The notes below the pieces were generated by a model. That model was not told where the DNA came from. It was given only the letters and a program-made list of their open reading frames with translations, and ran no database searches. 64,000 nt of DNA. Origin: Euborellia annulipes. Its lineage: Eukaryota > Arthropoda > Insecta > Dermaptera > Anisolabididae. Positions 1 to 12,108 of this stretch are shown one piece after another; the stretch's first letter is position 1, and each line of letters begins with the position of its first letter. The stretch lies in NCBI GenBank assembly GCA_023213315.1, contig JAKCPI010012734.1, positions 124,001 to 188,000 of the forward strand. The letters run 5' to 3'. The translations under genes were made by a program, and so were the position numbers.

Positions 1-48
1 TCGACCAGCAATGCTTTAATCTTACAAACTCGTGTGCGTGTTTGATCA

Positions 49-112
49 ATGTTTTCATTTTTCGGAATGTGGCTGCTCAGATATGTGCTTTTCGCCATCA
101 CAGTCAGCATTG
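49..112 (+). CDS. Exon 1: signal peptide of a receptor-like gene
   Basis: An ATG at 49 follows an in-frame TGA (43-45) and opens 21 codons, MFSFFGMWLLRYVLFAITVS plus I, a typical hydrophobic signal sequence. The exon ends with one extra base (112) before a near-ideal donor, GTAAGT (113-118). That phase (1) and the extra G fit the acceptor at 15234-15235, giving a joined valine codon and running straight into VCEDGPVIT. The codon context of the first ATG is poor (T at -3); the in-frame ATG at 67 (Met7) has G at -3 and could be used instead. Bases 1-48 would be 5' untranslated leader; the promoter is outside the window. The exon assignment is inferred from signal-peptide character, donor and phase; an exon in between cannot be excluded. 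Confidence 0.62.
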
Positions 113-120
113 GTAAGTAA

Positions 121-2880
121 ACAATTGTTTTTATCCCCACGTGTTGAAATGTCAACTCACAGTGCATTGACATCTCTCTTAACTTTAATTTATTTAACTT
201 AATATTATTTAATAAAACTAAATCACAGAAAAAATTTTTCATCAGCTTTTAATAATAAAGGATAAATTTTAATAAGGCTAAAAATTAAATTAAAATTAAA
301 ATATCTTTAAATTACCTCTAGTAAGTCTATTTCAAATTACTCGAAGTTAACAATATTTTATTTTAATGTAAAATATTGTTCTATTCAAATAAATTATTTT
401 AACTTGACTTCTTTGGGGAATAATAGAAAAAATTTTATTGTATATGTGAACACGATAACTTAAAAACACAACGGATTAGATCTAAGAAATTTGGGATGTG
501 ATTCTTACACCAAAATTGTAGATCTAAATCAACTTTTGGAAAATATCTGACAATCTGAACTATTACTTTACCTAACAACCTTTTCAAAAATTTTTTAAAC
601 AGATTTTATTTTCAAAAATCTCTTTTTTCCAAAAATTTCGATATGAAAAACAATAAAATATTTGTTCTTTATTATTTTCTCTGTGTTGTTTTTATTAAAG
701 ATTGATTTTGCATGAGAAAAATTTAATCTATATTTATGAAGGTTCATTTCCTATTGATTTACATCCCCCAGTTGTTATAATTATTAAATAAACAATTTTT
801 TGCGTTATTTACCGGTTGTAATTTTGATTCTTTCTAAAATCTTCATGTAAAACTTTGAATATAATCAAATTTATTAGATTGTAAATTAGTATTTGTGATT
901 ATAATCAAATTTATCATATGGAGAATTCTACAAAAGAAAAAAAAACAAAAACATTATAAAATTTTTAACATAAAAGTGAATTTACTTTTTTGAATTTATT
1001 TTTTACCTGATATTAGGAATACTGTAACGATTTGAAAATTATAACAAAATATTAAATTTATGATAAAAATGATTCGAAACGCGCGAAAGGCTTGAAAGCG
1101 ATATGAAATTTTCTTTTAGTGGTAAAAAATACTTGGTTTTAAAAAATTTTGTCACGCCCATTCTCCTTCAGATGTAAACACTGCTCGACATGATTTTTTA
1201 ATGAAAAGTTTTATTATTCAAAACTTAAGTTAACCCGTCATCAAAGTCACTCAGCTTTTATCATTCATTCATTCGTTGATAGTTCCAAATACTTTTTTGG
1301 AATATAAAATTTCTTCTCTTCATCTGAAATTAAAATAATCATAATTTAAGCGGTATTCCTTTTGGTTGAAATACATTTTTTGTCTATTCCTCCTCCAAAT
1401 CTGACATTCTTCTTGTAGAGTCGGATTTAAGAGTATGCCGCCGGCTTAAGTTCATTTGCCGCTCCCTCTATTGTTCACATTTGCTTAAAACATACGTTTT
1501 ATACAACAAATGGATAATAGAGTTCATCTTTTTTCTTATTCTTAAAATATTATTAACGTCTGAAATACTTCATTTTCTGAATTTGTTGCTCCTCTAGGCT
1601 GCAGCCTTTTTATCCTATTTAGAAAAACAGTCCTGTCTTCTTGAAGTTAGGAAATTCACATGCAAGTCTCCAATATTGGATGCTGTTTTTTGAATCAATC
1701 TAACAAATTCTCATGTCAAATGACATTTATTTATGACCTATTCTTTATGAAATTTTACTGAATCGGTTTTTTGTTGTTTACTTAAAATTTTAAAAGTGGA
1801 GAATGTGAGTTTTGCATTAAGTTCATTTGACTAATCCTCTGGAATAATTTCATTCCTGATTCAAGTCCTTGTTTGGAATTAATTTGAAATATGGAATGAA
1901 GTAGGAAATTAAAATGGCATTGTTTAATTAGTTCACTGCAAGAAAGCAGTTAAGGTGATCAGGTCTCGTCTTCTTCATGACTTATTTATGGCATAATTAT
2001 TTTGCGATATAGGCCTATATGAGAGTAAATTTATTTATTGAGTAATCCACAAAACGGAGTTGGTTACCAAGGGGCTCATTTCGCATTATCTATATGTGAA
2101 TTCTAAACTCTTCTATAATAATTCCATAACATTTAGCCTACTTACCTCATGTTTGTTTTATCTTTTCGACATCAGATATCAGAATATTTTAATTGATCTG
2201 TGATCCAGGTTCATTTATTTATACCATTTGGTATCCATTTGATATTAATAAAGTAATTTGTTTGGGGCTGAAAGGTGGCAGCCAACAGCCGAAAATAAAT
2301 AAAAAAATAAATTTAAATTAAAAATTCTTTTCATCTTTTCTAATAATATACTTTTGATAAAAATCGATTGAATGCCCAGTAGGTATTATTTTTTTCCCTC
2401 ACATTTTTTTTTTTGTAATAAACCCCAAAAAGGGTAGTCCAGGTGCCTATATGTCTCGAATTTCTGACTCATCAAACATTTGTGAAAACCCATCTCGGCG
2501 AAAGGAGGGGATCGATGGTCACTCGCTCTTTACGATCCTTTCCGTTCCCTTTTATTTAACATCATATAGGCTATATAAAAATATATACTCGATTTACTTT
2601 TAACTGGTTTATAATTAATGAATAATTAAAACATATCAAAACGACGTAAATATATGTATGATAATTTTTCACATTCTATTGACGGTGCGGCTTGTTATTC
2701 CGCGTGGACAAGCCTCGATAGCAATCTGACACGGAGATAAATCATTTTAAAGGACGAAAAAAGTTCATAAACATTTAAGCATACGGTTTATTTAAATATT
2801 TATTTATTTATTTACTTCCCTGTTCTGAAAGAAAGTATTGAATTGGATTGTAAAACTAGACTTAATCTAAGTTAAGTAAC
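121..2880. other. AT-rich intronic DNA, little structure
   Basis: About 2.7 kb of very AT-rich sequence with no coding character. The only recognisable piece is a decayed SINE-body fragment around 2205-2250 (ACCATTTGGTATCC). Confidence 0.5.
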
Positions 2881-2887
2881 TCTTTTT

Positions 2888-2968
2888 TACTTTCTCTTAC
2901 CTATATATGTAATATATAAAGAGAAAGTACTGCGATCATGTCAAAAATTCGATGTCGAGATTTTTGTA
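2888..2968 (+). repeat. Family A repeat, terminal fragment
   Basis: Only the ACTTTCTCTTACC end and the adjoining CAAAAATTCGATGTCGAG motif are present. Plus is defined here as the orientation reading from ACTTTCTCTTACC toward the ACACCAGATTTTT foldback. Confidence 0.8.
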
Positions 2969-2998
2969 TTATTAAGGCTGAACGCACACCAAGTGAGC

Positions 2999-3048
2999 AA
3001 AACGTTTTCGGACAAAACGTTTTATCCAGGAGCAAAACGTTTTGCTCC
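2999..3048. repeat. Cluster of AAAACGTTTT palindromes
   Basis: Three copies of AAAACGTTTT lie at 2999-3008, 3014-3023 and 3034-3043. The third sits inside a perfect 20-bp palindrome, GGAGCAAAACGTTTTGCTCC (3029-3048). Function unknown; it may be part of an unidentified element. Confidence 0.7.
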
Positions 3049-3164
3049 ATGCCAACGCACTTTAGAATTAGCATTCCTGGATTTTTTCAAAGCTAGTCTT
3101 TAAAACTTTTTTTTAATAAATTAATAAATAAGTGAATAAATTTTGATTCATCTAAACCTCTAAA

Positions 3165-3283
3165 AATCGGATCGGATTTTCGGATTTAGGTTTTAGGATC
3201 GGAATAGCGATCCTTTTTCTATATCAGATCGTATTAGTGGATCGTATCGACCGAGTTTGTCGGATATGCGGATCGGATTGCTA
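3165..3283 (+). repeat. GATCGGAT-rich repeat (family G), interrupted
   Basis: Contains repeated GGATCGGAT, TAGCGATCC and GGATCG words also seen, inverted, at 12109-12300. The copy is split by the MITE at 3284-3548 and resumes at 3551 (ATCCTATTC). Confidence 0.6.
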
Positions 3284-3548
3284 AGGGAGCGTACAAGTAT
3301 TACGTAACGCAATTTGGGGGGAGGGGGGGTCTCGTAAAACGTTACCATGCGTTACAAGGGGGGAGGGGGTTGAACAACGCGTTACGTAACTGGTATTTTA
3401 GCGACTTTCCGGTACTTTTAGATAAAAATGGCCACTTGAGCGTTACGTAACTTCTAGGGGGGCGGGTGCAGAAAAATGTTACGGCGCGTTACATGGTGGA
3501 GGAGGGGGGTCAAAAATCTTCTGCGTTACGTAATACTTGTACGCTCCC
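3284..3548. mobile_element. TA-flanked MITE with 27-bp inverted ends
   Basis: The left end AGGGAGCGTACAAGTATTAC (3284) continues with GTAACGC; the right end is its inverse complement, finishing GCTCCC at 3548. TA dinucleotides flank both sides (3282-3283, 3549-3550), and removing the element restores GCTAATCC, matching the related repeat at 12.1 kb. Internal GTTACGTAAC palindromes and G-runs but no protein. TA targeting suggests mobilisation by a Tc1/mariner-type transposase; the family was not identified. Confidence 0.8.
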
Positions 3549-4230
3549 TAATCCTATTCAAAGGATGTTCCCATCCTTGATTGTAGTAATTTTTAATTTA
3601 ACCGATCTCTTGTTTATGTCAAATTTTGACAATACTAAATTCAACTTTGCCCTCGGTGGTTAAATAAAATTTATATTTTTTATCATCAATTTTATTGGTT
3701 TAATTCCCATTCTTGTTCGTGATTATGGACAATAGAAAATAAAGGAGATTCAAATCGTCTAGTTTGAAATGGGAGGAAACACCCTTTTTCCTCCCCCGGA
3801 GAAGCATTGTTTAATAAAAATATCTTTATTAATAATAATTCACCTGCTATTTTTTCATCTTTTTCTTCCAACTGACTGTTTTTATCGTTCATATCTTATT
3901 CCATTAGTGATTTTATGTTCTATTTTATTAGAATAAAAAAAATGCGGTTAACCAGTTATAACCATGGGCTTTGAAATAAATAAATTACATTTTTTTTTTA
4001 ATTTATAAGTATAAAACATATTTAACATTAAAGATGAAAGCACTTGACATTAATTTGCAAATTTACCCGTATCTCACCTTACCGTTCATAAAACAAACCC
4101 AAATTAAAAATTTTATAATAATTCTGTTAAGTATTATATTATGCTATTTTTTTTAGTATATATTCTTTTTAAAAGAGTTCAAAATGAGCTTTTTAAATTC
4201 ATGTGACCTTAATACAGAACTAGTCCATTT

Positions 4231-5034
4231 TACTTTCTCTTACCTATATGTATATGTTAATATAAATATATACTTATATAGAAAGTATTGGATTCATGTC
4301 AAAAATTCGATGTTGAGATTTTGATGGATATACACGTTTTGAGGTCGCCTGAATCCAAAAAAGTGGTTTTCGCGACATGGTCTGTCTGTCGGTCTGTTTC
4401 TGTCTGTGTTCAATTTAAAACATGAAGGAATTAAGCTACGAGTTGAAATTTTACATTTAAGTTAGGCATGCCCCTGAGGCGTGAAAATAAGTTTTTAATC
4501 AAAATTGATTAAAAATGTACAAGTACTTTACTTATGTAGTTTTTCAGTTTTTGTTTTTTCGATTTTCTGAAAATTCGCTCCAACGTTTTTGATTAAAATT
4601 CAAAAATCAATTATTTTTTAGATGCTCTTTAAAATGTATATTCTTATTTTGCCATTGAAATCTTCTGAAGACCACTTTACTCTTGTTCTTCATAGGAAAG
4701 ATTGGAGAAATGGTTGCCATGGTAGCAGAATATAAATACCTGATAGTTTAATATTTTTCCCATACTTATAAATTTTACATCTTGAATTCAAATGTACCCT
4801 ACTGTCTGAAACTAAATATAGGCCTGAGTCGTCACAAACAGTGGCGTACCGAGACAATTGGGGGCCTTGGTCGTTTCTAGAAGAGGGGGCCTATATGCAT
4901 TTTGTTTCAGAGGCCCCCTCCCCTCGGTACGCCTCTGGACACAAAAAAGCTGTTGTGACAAGCACAGAACACAACTTTCGATTATCAAGGTAAGCGAAAG
5001 TTGTGTTCTGTGCTTGTCCCACCAGATTTTTTTT
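4231..5034 (+). repeat. Family A repeat, near full length, with nested MITE
   Basis: Runs from ACTTTCTCTTACC through CAAAAATTCGATGTTGAG, a GTCTGTCTGT block and GGTTGCCATGGTAGC (a mutated X-box-like palindrome) to the terminal foldback ending in CCCACCAGATTTTT. About 695 bp once the 99-bp nested MITE and one duplicated 8-bp site are removed. Confidence 0.85.
4839..4937. mobile_element. 99-bp hAT-like MITE inside family A
   Basis: Ends CAGTGGCGTACCGAG and CTCGGTACGCCTCTG are inverted repeats with one mismatch. It is flanked by GTCACAAA (4831-4838) and GACACAAA (4938-4945), an 8-bp target duplication with one mismatch, as for hAT elements. Confidence 0.78.
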
Positions 5035-6042
5035 CTTCTCTTCTGAGTTTATATTTCTTCCCAAATTTTTCAATTATATTTCAATTTAAAATTTGATTTT
5101 AATAATTGGTTGACTTTCGGATCCTTTATTCCCATTTACGGAAAGATGTGCTACTGATATTTTGTGGGGACCTGATAGTTTAATATTAATATCAATTAAA
5201 TCAGGTTATAATTCACCTCGCATTTAAAACATTAGTATAAATAAATCCCCCATTTTTTCTATTTATCTGTAAAATCGAGGATTTACTGTAATATAATTTT
5301 TTTACCAATGCATTATCTGTGTAAATAATTAAAAAAAACACTATCAATAATAATTGCATGATACAGTAATTAGTTTTGTTTTCTTTAATTCAATGAATAA
5401 ATCATATCAAAATAATCCTTTTATACTCTTGTGTTTTTTAATAAAAATATCGAATGAAAGCATTAATCATTTTTTCAAAAGGTAGAAAATTTAATAAAGA
5501 ATTTGTTTTCTATACATATTTTTTCGGATTTGTTATTAATTTATTAATGTAATACTAATTAGTCTTGTCCCTTTATAATATTCGTTCATCATTTTAAATA
5601 TAACAAATTGATATAATCCGGTATTAATATTCATAAAAATATCAATAGAGTATTGGAACTTTTTTATATTTGGCATTTATCTAATAAAACTGAATAATTA
5701 AAAAACAGGAAACTTTTTTAATGATAATATCAATGGTGTATAGGCCCTATATTTATTTATACATTAGGACTTACTGATCCCGGCGGATTTGAGGATTGGA
5801 GGGGGATATTGGTTTAACCCCAAGTTCAAAATAAAAGAAATTATCCTTTCTAGTTACTGTAAAATTTCGGCTCGAAGGCTTGAGATTAAAAAACAATATT
5901 CAGTGCATTGAGAGTTTCTTGCAATTTAATAAAACCAATCCCCTCCATTTGAATTCGCTGTTTCTACCTAGTTTCCTATCTTTATTATTTTTATCTTTTT
6001 GATTATTTAAGATTTTTATTTAAAAAAAAATCAATTCAATTT

Positions 6043-7062
6043 TTACTTTCTCTTACCTATACAGTATATATTAGGGTGATTCTTAAAAGGCCAAAAATTT
6101 TATTTTTTTATTTTTGCTGTAGTTCATTCCGTCATTTTGTTCTACCTAATGAGAGAAACAAAATTTATTTTTTTCGATTTTTTTTGCACAATTTTTAGGA
6201 GTTTTCTCATAGGTCTGAGTGTCTGTGTGCATTTTTGTGTACATTTTTAACTATGAAGGAAATGAGATTTTTTTTTTTTTTTTTTTTTTTTTTTGCCAAT
6301 ATTTTGCAATATTCCTGCAATATTCCAAGGTATCAGCGATATCTCATTTCCTTTTTTTTTTTTTTGTTATGTTTTTCTTTTTGTTATACAAATTTTGTAA
6401 AAATATATTTTGTAACGACTTTTGGCCCAATGGGGTAAGCCAAAGGGGCAGAGTAAAAAAAAAAAAAAAAAAAAAAGGAAATGAGATATCGCTGATACCT
6501 TGGAATATTGCAGGAATATTGCAAAATATTGGCAATATTGCAGCAACATTGCTGATTGCTTTTTACTACTAGTACTTTTTCACTTTTTTTCTATTTTCAC
6601 AAAATTGACTCTAACGATTTTGATTAAAATTCATAAATCAACTATTTTTTTAAATGCCCTTTAAAAAGTAAAATTTTTCGTCAAAATTGTTTGAAGTAGA
6701 CTTTACTGATGTATTTCAGATTTTTCAAATTCACTTTCCGGCTCTTTCTTCCATAGAGCCAATGTTAAATCCCTATGGGGGATTTGCATCTTTTGGGCCT
6801 ACTTGGGAAATTTTCACACATATAAAAAATATTTCTTATGGAATTTTGTTTTTATTTAGGATTCTCTATTGTATATAAAATATCCAAATATGAGTTTAAA
6901 ATTTTGAAAAATAACGATAGTTTATTTCAAGCAGTTAACATTTAAAAAGATACATGAAAATTTTAAATCATTTTACTTTTTTACTTAGCAAGTGGTCAAG
7001 TTTTTCCAAAATTCGCTCTAAGGTGCTATGGGAAACTAAATATATCTCGACACAAAACTTTT
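6043..7062 (+). repeat. Family A-related variant, interrupted by a hairpin
   Basis: Starts with ACTTTCTCTTACCTAT, later carries the AACGATTTTGATTAAAATTC block and ends near GAAACTAAATATATCTCGACAC. The middle (AGAGCCAATGTTAAATCCC) matches the inverse complement of the variant at 28.6-28.7 kb, so a subfamily exists. Confidence 0.6.
6295..6533. repeat. Perfect 57-bp inverted repeat with poly-T/poly-A inner arms
   Basis: Bases 6295-6351 and 6477-6533 are exact inverse complements, beginning GCCAATATTTTGCAATATTC. The pairing continues into T (6352-6365) and A (6455-6476) runs. The arms contain repeated GCAATATT words. The intervening sequence of about 89 bp has no coding character. Confidence 0.9.
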
Positions 7063-7339
7063 CAAAATAAAATATGGTTGCTTTAGTTTAGGCGTAGCTG
7101 AAAATGATCGAAGCAGTTCAAATCGAATTCCAATTGAACAAATATTAAAATAAATAAGCGTGAACTGCATGAACTGAATTTTACACTTAAGTCGTATTTT
7201 GAACTTCTTTTTGTTTATCAACTCGAATATCAGCATAATAGTTTTTGATTGATTAAAATTCCTTTAATTTCCTCTTAACATTCATTAATAAATATTTCAG
7301 ATATTTTAATTAAATTTCCTTTCAACATGCATAGTGGAA

Positions 7340-7400
7340 ATAATAACCTTTGGTACGTTTTGGACAAAAGAGACCCATCATCAGGGTCAAAATTCAATCG
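7340..7400 (-). repeat. Hammerhead-like core fragment
   Basis: On the - strand CTGATGA (7378-7384) is followed by a G-C/G-U stem and AAAAC in place of GAAAC. It resembles the cores listed at 16.1, 33.4 and 58.4 kb, but the G12 position is lost. Confidence 0.35.
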
Positions 7401-7539
7401 ATATTTGTAACCCCTCGGCATGTAATGTGTGTGTATGTGTACCCTATATAATATATACCCCGAAAAGGGACGAGAGAAGAGAGGGGAGAGACCCTTTGAG
7501 TTTGAATTTATAACACCGGGCTTATTACCCGACATCCGA

Positions 7540-8485
7540 TCTCATTGGCTGAAGGGCAGCTGCACAAAATGCAAGCAGAAGTGCACTCAGCTCTTGATTT
7601 TTTAATTCAGCCTTTCTTTCAATATGATTAAGACTAGCCGGATAATGTTGGAATAGCAAAGGGTTCCCTAAAACTAACAATTTTTGATCAATATTAGCTT
7701 TTAATAAGATCTCTTTTATTGGTTTTAATTATCATCATGAATAATTCACAAATAAATTAAAATGTTGTATAGTGTAAATTAAAAAGACCCTCTTGGAGAT
7801 GGTATAAGAGTGAGGGAACTCACTTTTTGTTATAGTTTTTCAGAGGTTTTAATATTTGTGATCACCAAAATTTATCAATAAGAAGTAGTCTAATATTCAT
7901 CGAATCTCGACAATTTTAGTTTCGATTGAATATTTAATCTATTAGTGGGAACATGGTAGACGCCCTATGCTAAAAATGTTTGAAATAAAATAATAAACTA
8001 AACATGGACGATGTTATGCATAAAGGAACCAAGCGTCATTAACCTAAATCTGAGATAAAAGACATTTCATTTTCACACTTGTAAACAAAACCAATGGCAA
8101 TGACTTTTTTTTCTTGTTTTATACAAAAAATGTGTATAGAGTAATAATGTTTTGATTTAAATAAAGAGGTAGATCTTCTTTTTCCTTACAAGATGGCGGT
8201 CTTAACTCAATTTCGATCATAATGGCGCTTGGTTCCTTTATGCATAACACCGTCCATATAAAATATAATTAAATCGTCTTTAAAACAATATATAATTGAT
8301 ATATGCACTAATTGTTATTTTATTTTTTTCATCTAGTGCTATTGGGCTAATTGGGAGTTTACCCATGTTGGTTGCCTATTTTGATGAAAATAATTAAAAA
8401 AAAATTGTTTTTATCTTCTCTCGGCTACTGAGTTTATTTAGTTGAACTTTTTATCTACCCAAGTATTAAAGTCAGGGGATATAAA
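7540..8485. other. AT-rich intronic DNA
   Basis: Nothing recognisable. ATTTTATATGGACGGTGT-type and GGTTCCTTTATGCATAAC words near 8000-8260 form a loose inverted pair (CATGGACGATGTTATGCATA at 8004; TATGCATAACACCGTCCATA at 8239), suggesting a decayed inverted-repeat element of about 270 bp. Confidence 0.45.
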
Positions 8486-8612
8486 ATTTTTTTTGGGGGA
8501 AAAAAATTTTTTTAAAAATTTTTTTTAAAAAAAAATTTTTAAAATTTTTTTTTTTTAAAAAAATTTTTGTTTTTTATTTTGGGGGGGCCCCCCCCCCCCC
8601 CCCCCCCCCCCC
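8486..8612. repeat. Homopolymer block, possible assembly artefact
   Basis: Alternating long T and A runs end in 7 G followed by about 25 C (8581-8612). No biological repeat is evident, and the pattern looks like unreliable consensus. Confidence 0.7.
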
Positions 8613-8865
8613 GTTAAAGTTATCGCTGGTTACCAGGGCTACTGGAGACTTTTGGCACGTTTATTTCAAAGGCCATTATTCCAAGATTCAGCCTTTCTTT
8701 GGCATTTCTTTAAACCATTGATCTTGGTGTTGGGGTTGTTGCTTTACTCTGTTGCTAATCCCCCAGCTAAAAACTGTGCTCAAGCACAGAAGCCATATAA
8801 TTTTATATGAAGCGAAAAAAATTTTATTATTGAGAAATCCCGGTTTGATCACATCTGCACTTGCA

Positions 8866-8920
8866 CTATGTGTATAATTCACAATAGCTGAAGATGGCCA
8901 AATAAATTCAGAACATCAGT
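8866..8920 (+). repeat. Penelope-like/hammerhead-like fragment
   Basis: ACTATGTGTATAATTCACAA followed by CTGAAGATGGCCAAATAAAT matches the arms of the inverted pair at 30.9-31.6 kb. The second half (GGCCGAAAC) is missing. Confidence 0.5.
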
Positions 8921-8924
8921 TGGG

Positions 8925-10338
8925 AATCACTGCTCTAGAGAGAGATCTCTCTCATAAATGCTTTTCTAGAGCAAATCATAACAAAATTTAACAACTGCAT
9001 TTGATCAACCATAGTTATTGAAAAATCATTTGATTTTTGGGTTCCTCCCTTTTCACCAGCAAACACAAATGAATAAATTTATGGAACAAGAATACATTTC
9101 AATTGCCTGGGCTTTTATCGTTTAAATTTCGTTTATCTTTAGACGGCATATAAAAAAAAAATCTCTGGCTAAGCATAATAAAAAAAAAATCTAACACTAA
9201 TAAAAATTGCATATTATTATATTCTTTTAAAAGGGGTTCAGTCAGAAGGAAACCCCCTGACCTTTAAAAAAAAGTCACGCAATGTTGCTAGAATAAATTA
9301 GTTTCCAATATTCACAAATTTTCAAGCACTGAGTTTGATTAATACTTGAAACCAATTTATATCAAGCCACATCCCCTTATCTGTTTCCATTCACCATTTT
9401 ATTTCACTAGTTTGATTAATATGAAAGAGCGTCACTAAATTAAACGGATAATAAACTGAGATTTATTTTTGTTTTAATATGAATTTTTTAATAATTAATT
9501 TTATTGCTTAAATTAAAACAAATGCCTTTTAATATTCAAATGAAAATAATTTTTTAAGCTGCAAACCAAATCGTCGGAAGGAATTGTGGAATAAAATAAT
9601 CTTGCTTTTAGATAACGATATTTTAGCCTAATACAGCTCAAAGGTAAATTATTATGTTTGGGTAGCTAAATAATAGGTTTATTTATAAAATATGATCTTC
9701 ATCGAAGTACTATTAACGGCGTTTTCGACGCGAAACCGATTCTTTTAAACCACACGGTATTAAATTTGCATTAGTTTATTATGGAGCTTTTATTACATAC
9801 ATATTTTCATACGATATATAATCTCGAGTTCGATTGGATTTATATTGTTATTTTATTTTTTTTTTTTTCAATTAACAAAAAATATGGATATAAATTAAAA
9901 TAAAAATGTGTGTAGTCTCTTATGAAATTTCAAAGCTTATTTTAAAAAAATGGAATGGTTGAAAGCATTATGTAAAAGACATATTTTGATCTTTTTGTTA
10001 GAATAACAGCTCGATTGTAATTAACATTTGCAAATATTCTCCATGTGTGTAGAAATTGAATTTGTGGTATATATTTCACTCGAAGTGAGAGGGGTAATTG
10101 ATTTCAAAAGAAAAACCGATAAATGAGTATAGAAACTTAATGACTTGGAATTTAAAATTTTTTTAACATGATAGTTAGGAGGTGACTGGAGACCCCTAGG
10201 TTTGTCTATAACTTCTTTCCTCTATACTTCAGAACGCCCTAGAAACATTGATACCATTCTGACAAAAAGAGGGATAAAATGCAAAAAAAAAAATTCCATA
10301 AAAAATTTTATTTAGTAACTAGGCCTATAGTTTCTTTT
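8925..10338. other. AT-rich intronic DNA
   Basis: No coding or repeat structure recognised beyond A/T runs. Confidence 0.45.
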
Positions 10339-10727
10339 TGGAACGAAGTTCTTTAACGCGGTTTAAAAAAAGTGGTTTTCGCAACATGGTCTGTCTGTGT
10401 GTGTGTCTGTCTGTGAACAAAATACCTCAAGAACGAAAATAACTAGGAGGTTGAAATTTGAGATTTAAGTCCTATGACAACTGATGTACTTTTCAGTTTT
10501 TTTTTTTCGATTTTCTCAAAATCCGCTCCAATGATTTTAATTAAAATTCATAAATCAATTAGTTTTTAAATGCTCTTTAAAATGTCAAAAGTTGTGTGCT
10601 GTGGGACCAGTCACACCAGATTTTTAAAATAATATTCATATTAAATTATATTCGGCGTTGAAGAAAAGGCGTGAGGAACTTCATTCCTGACGGGGGGTCT
10701 CACGACCCCACACGTTTGCTTTTTTTA
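10339..10727 (-). repeat. GGAACGAAGTTC inverted-end repeat (family H), interrupted
   Basis: Left end GGAACGAAGTTCTTTAACGC; the right part (GAAAAGGCGTGAGGAACTTC at about 10664) is the inverse complement of the segment near 41.05 kb (GAAGTTCCTCACGCC). A family A fragment (10364-10625) lies inside. Confidence 0.55.
10364..10625 (+). repeat. Family A repeat, internally deleted
   Basis: Has the AAAAAAGTGGTTTTCGC motif, the GTCTGTCTGT block, the CGATTTTCTCAAAATCCGCT block and the GACCAGTCACACCAGATTTTT end. The ACTTTCTCTTACC end and the middle are missing. Confidence 0.8.
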
Positions 10728-10910
10728 TTTTCTTATTTTGGAAATCAATTACGAAATACTTTATAATGATAGAAGCTTTCGTAATTTGTTAATGAACCGC
10801 ATTCAGAAATTACATTTAAAAAATGTATTTTAACCAGATGCTATTTATATTATAAAATGATTTATCATTACATTTCCAAAAGATTGATTGAAGCTCTATA
10901 AAAAAAAAAA

Positions 10911-10933
10911 AATATATATATATATATATATAT
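10911..10933. repeat. (TA)n microsatellite
   Basis: About 11 TA units directly after an A run. Confidence 0.95.
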
Positions 10934-10939
10934 GGGCTA

Positions 10940-12100
10940 TTTCTTAAGCAAATTTAACTGAAGAATTTTATTTATGGCTATCTATTCAAATAAGAGCCTT
11001 TTGAGCATGACAAATAAGATGTTATTTCGCGGTGACTAAAAGGATCAAGTTTGTGATATTTTACATAAATTAAGGCACTTAATTTCATGACAATATGCAG
11101 ATGAGGATATTAAAAAAAAATCTATCACTTAATCAGAGTATTATTTATGGATGTTAAGAACAAGAAGGATGAATTTGTTTTTCATTCAAAAGAAAAAAAA
11201 AAAAAAAAAAACTTTTACTAATATCAAAGAATCTATTTACGTCTATTTTTTCTTCCGTATAAACTTTAGATCTCTACAATCAATGATCACTTCTATACTT
11301 GATTTATCTCAGACACAAAGAACTAAAAAGATTAAAGATGAGGAGCAAAAGAAGAAAGGAACAAAAAAAAAACAAGCATTAGCTTAGAGTTTCTTTGGAC
11401 AATTTATCTTTTTTGGTCGAACAAAAAATATCTCTACGTGGACCTACTTGAAATTTTATAAAAAAAACAAAAAAAAAAAAAAAAAAAATTGGAATATTTA
11501 TAATTAAATAATTTTTTTTTATAATGACGTTATTTGACAATTTATATTGTTTTTGAGGATGGTGTAAATATTGGCATACTTGTCTAAATGGAATTGATTT
11601 ATCAGGAATGACTTCCCTATACACGACAAATGCGTGATTAATCTTAAAAATACAATAAAGATACAAATTTACATTAGAAAGTAAAAACGGCAGGTCTTGT
11701 ATTTTTTGTTTTATAAATTATTTTTTATTTTAATTTCCAAGTCTATGTAAATAAAAGATTTTTTGTTTAAATAGAGAGCTTAATATTCCAACAGCTGTAA
11801 GCAGATGGCGTCAAACTATATACACTTTGGTCCATTATATATATATATTTAAAGCTTAATTAGAATGGGTTTTTGTTGTGGTTTGCTTGACAGATGGAGA
11901 GGGTGCACATTTTGTTCTTAAGAATGCAAAAGAATTCACCATCAACTCGTGCATATATTTATTTTGAATTTTGATATGTCAATTAACAACAGAAAATATT
12001 CTAAGAATCTTTCAAAACAAAAAAAAAAAACTCCCCTAAATGGTGAGAAATGAAAATTACATTAAAAAAATATAAGATGCGAGTCTCTCGGCGGCCCTGT
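10940..12100. other. AT-rich intronic DNA
   Basis: No gene or repeat family recognised. The reading frames here (11151-11387 +, 11379-11666 -) are Lys/Phe-rich translations of A/T runs. Confidence 0.5.
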
Positions 12101-12108
12101 CTATATAT

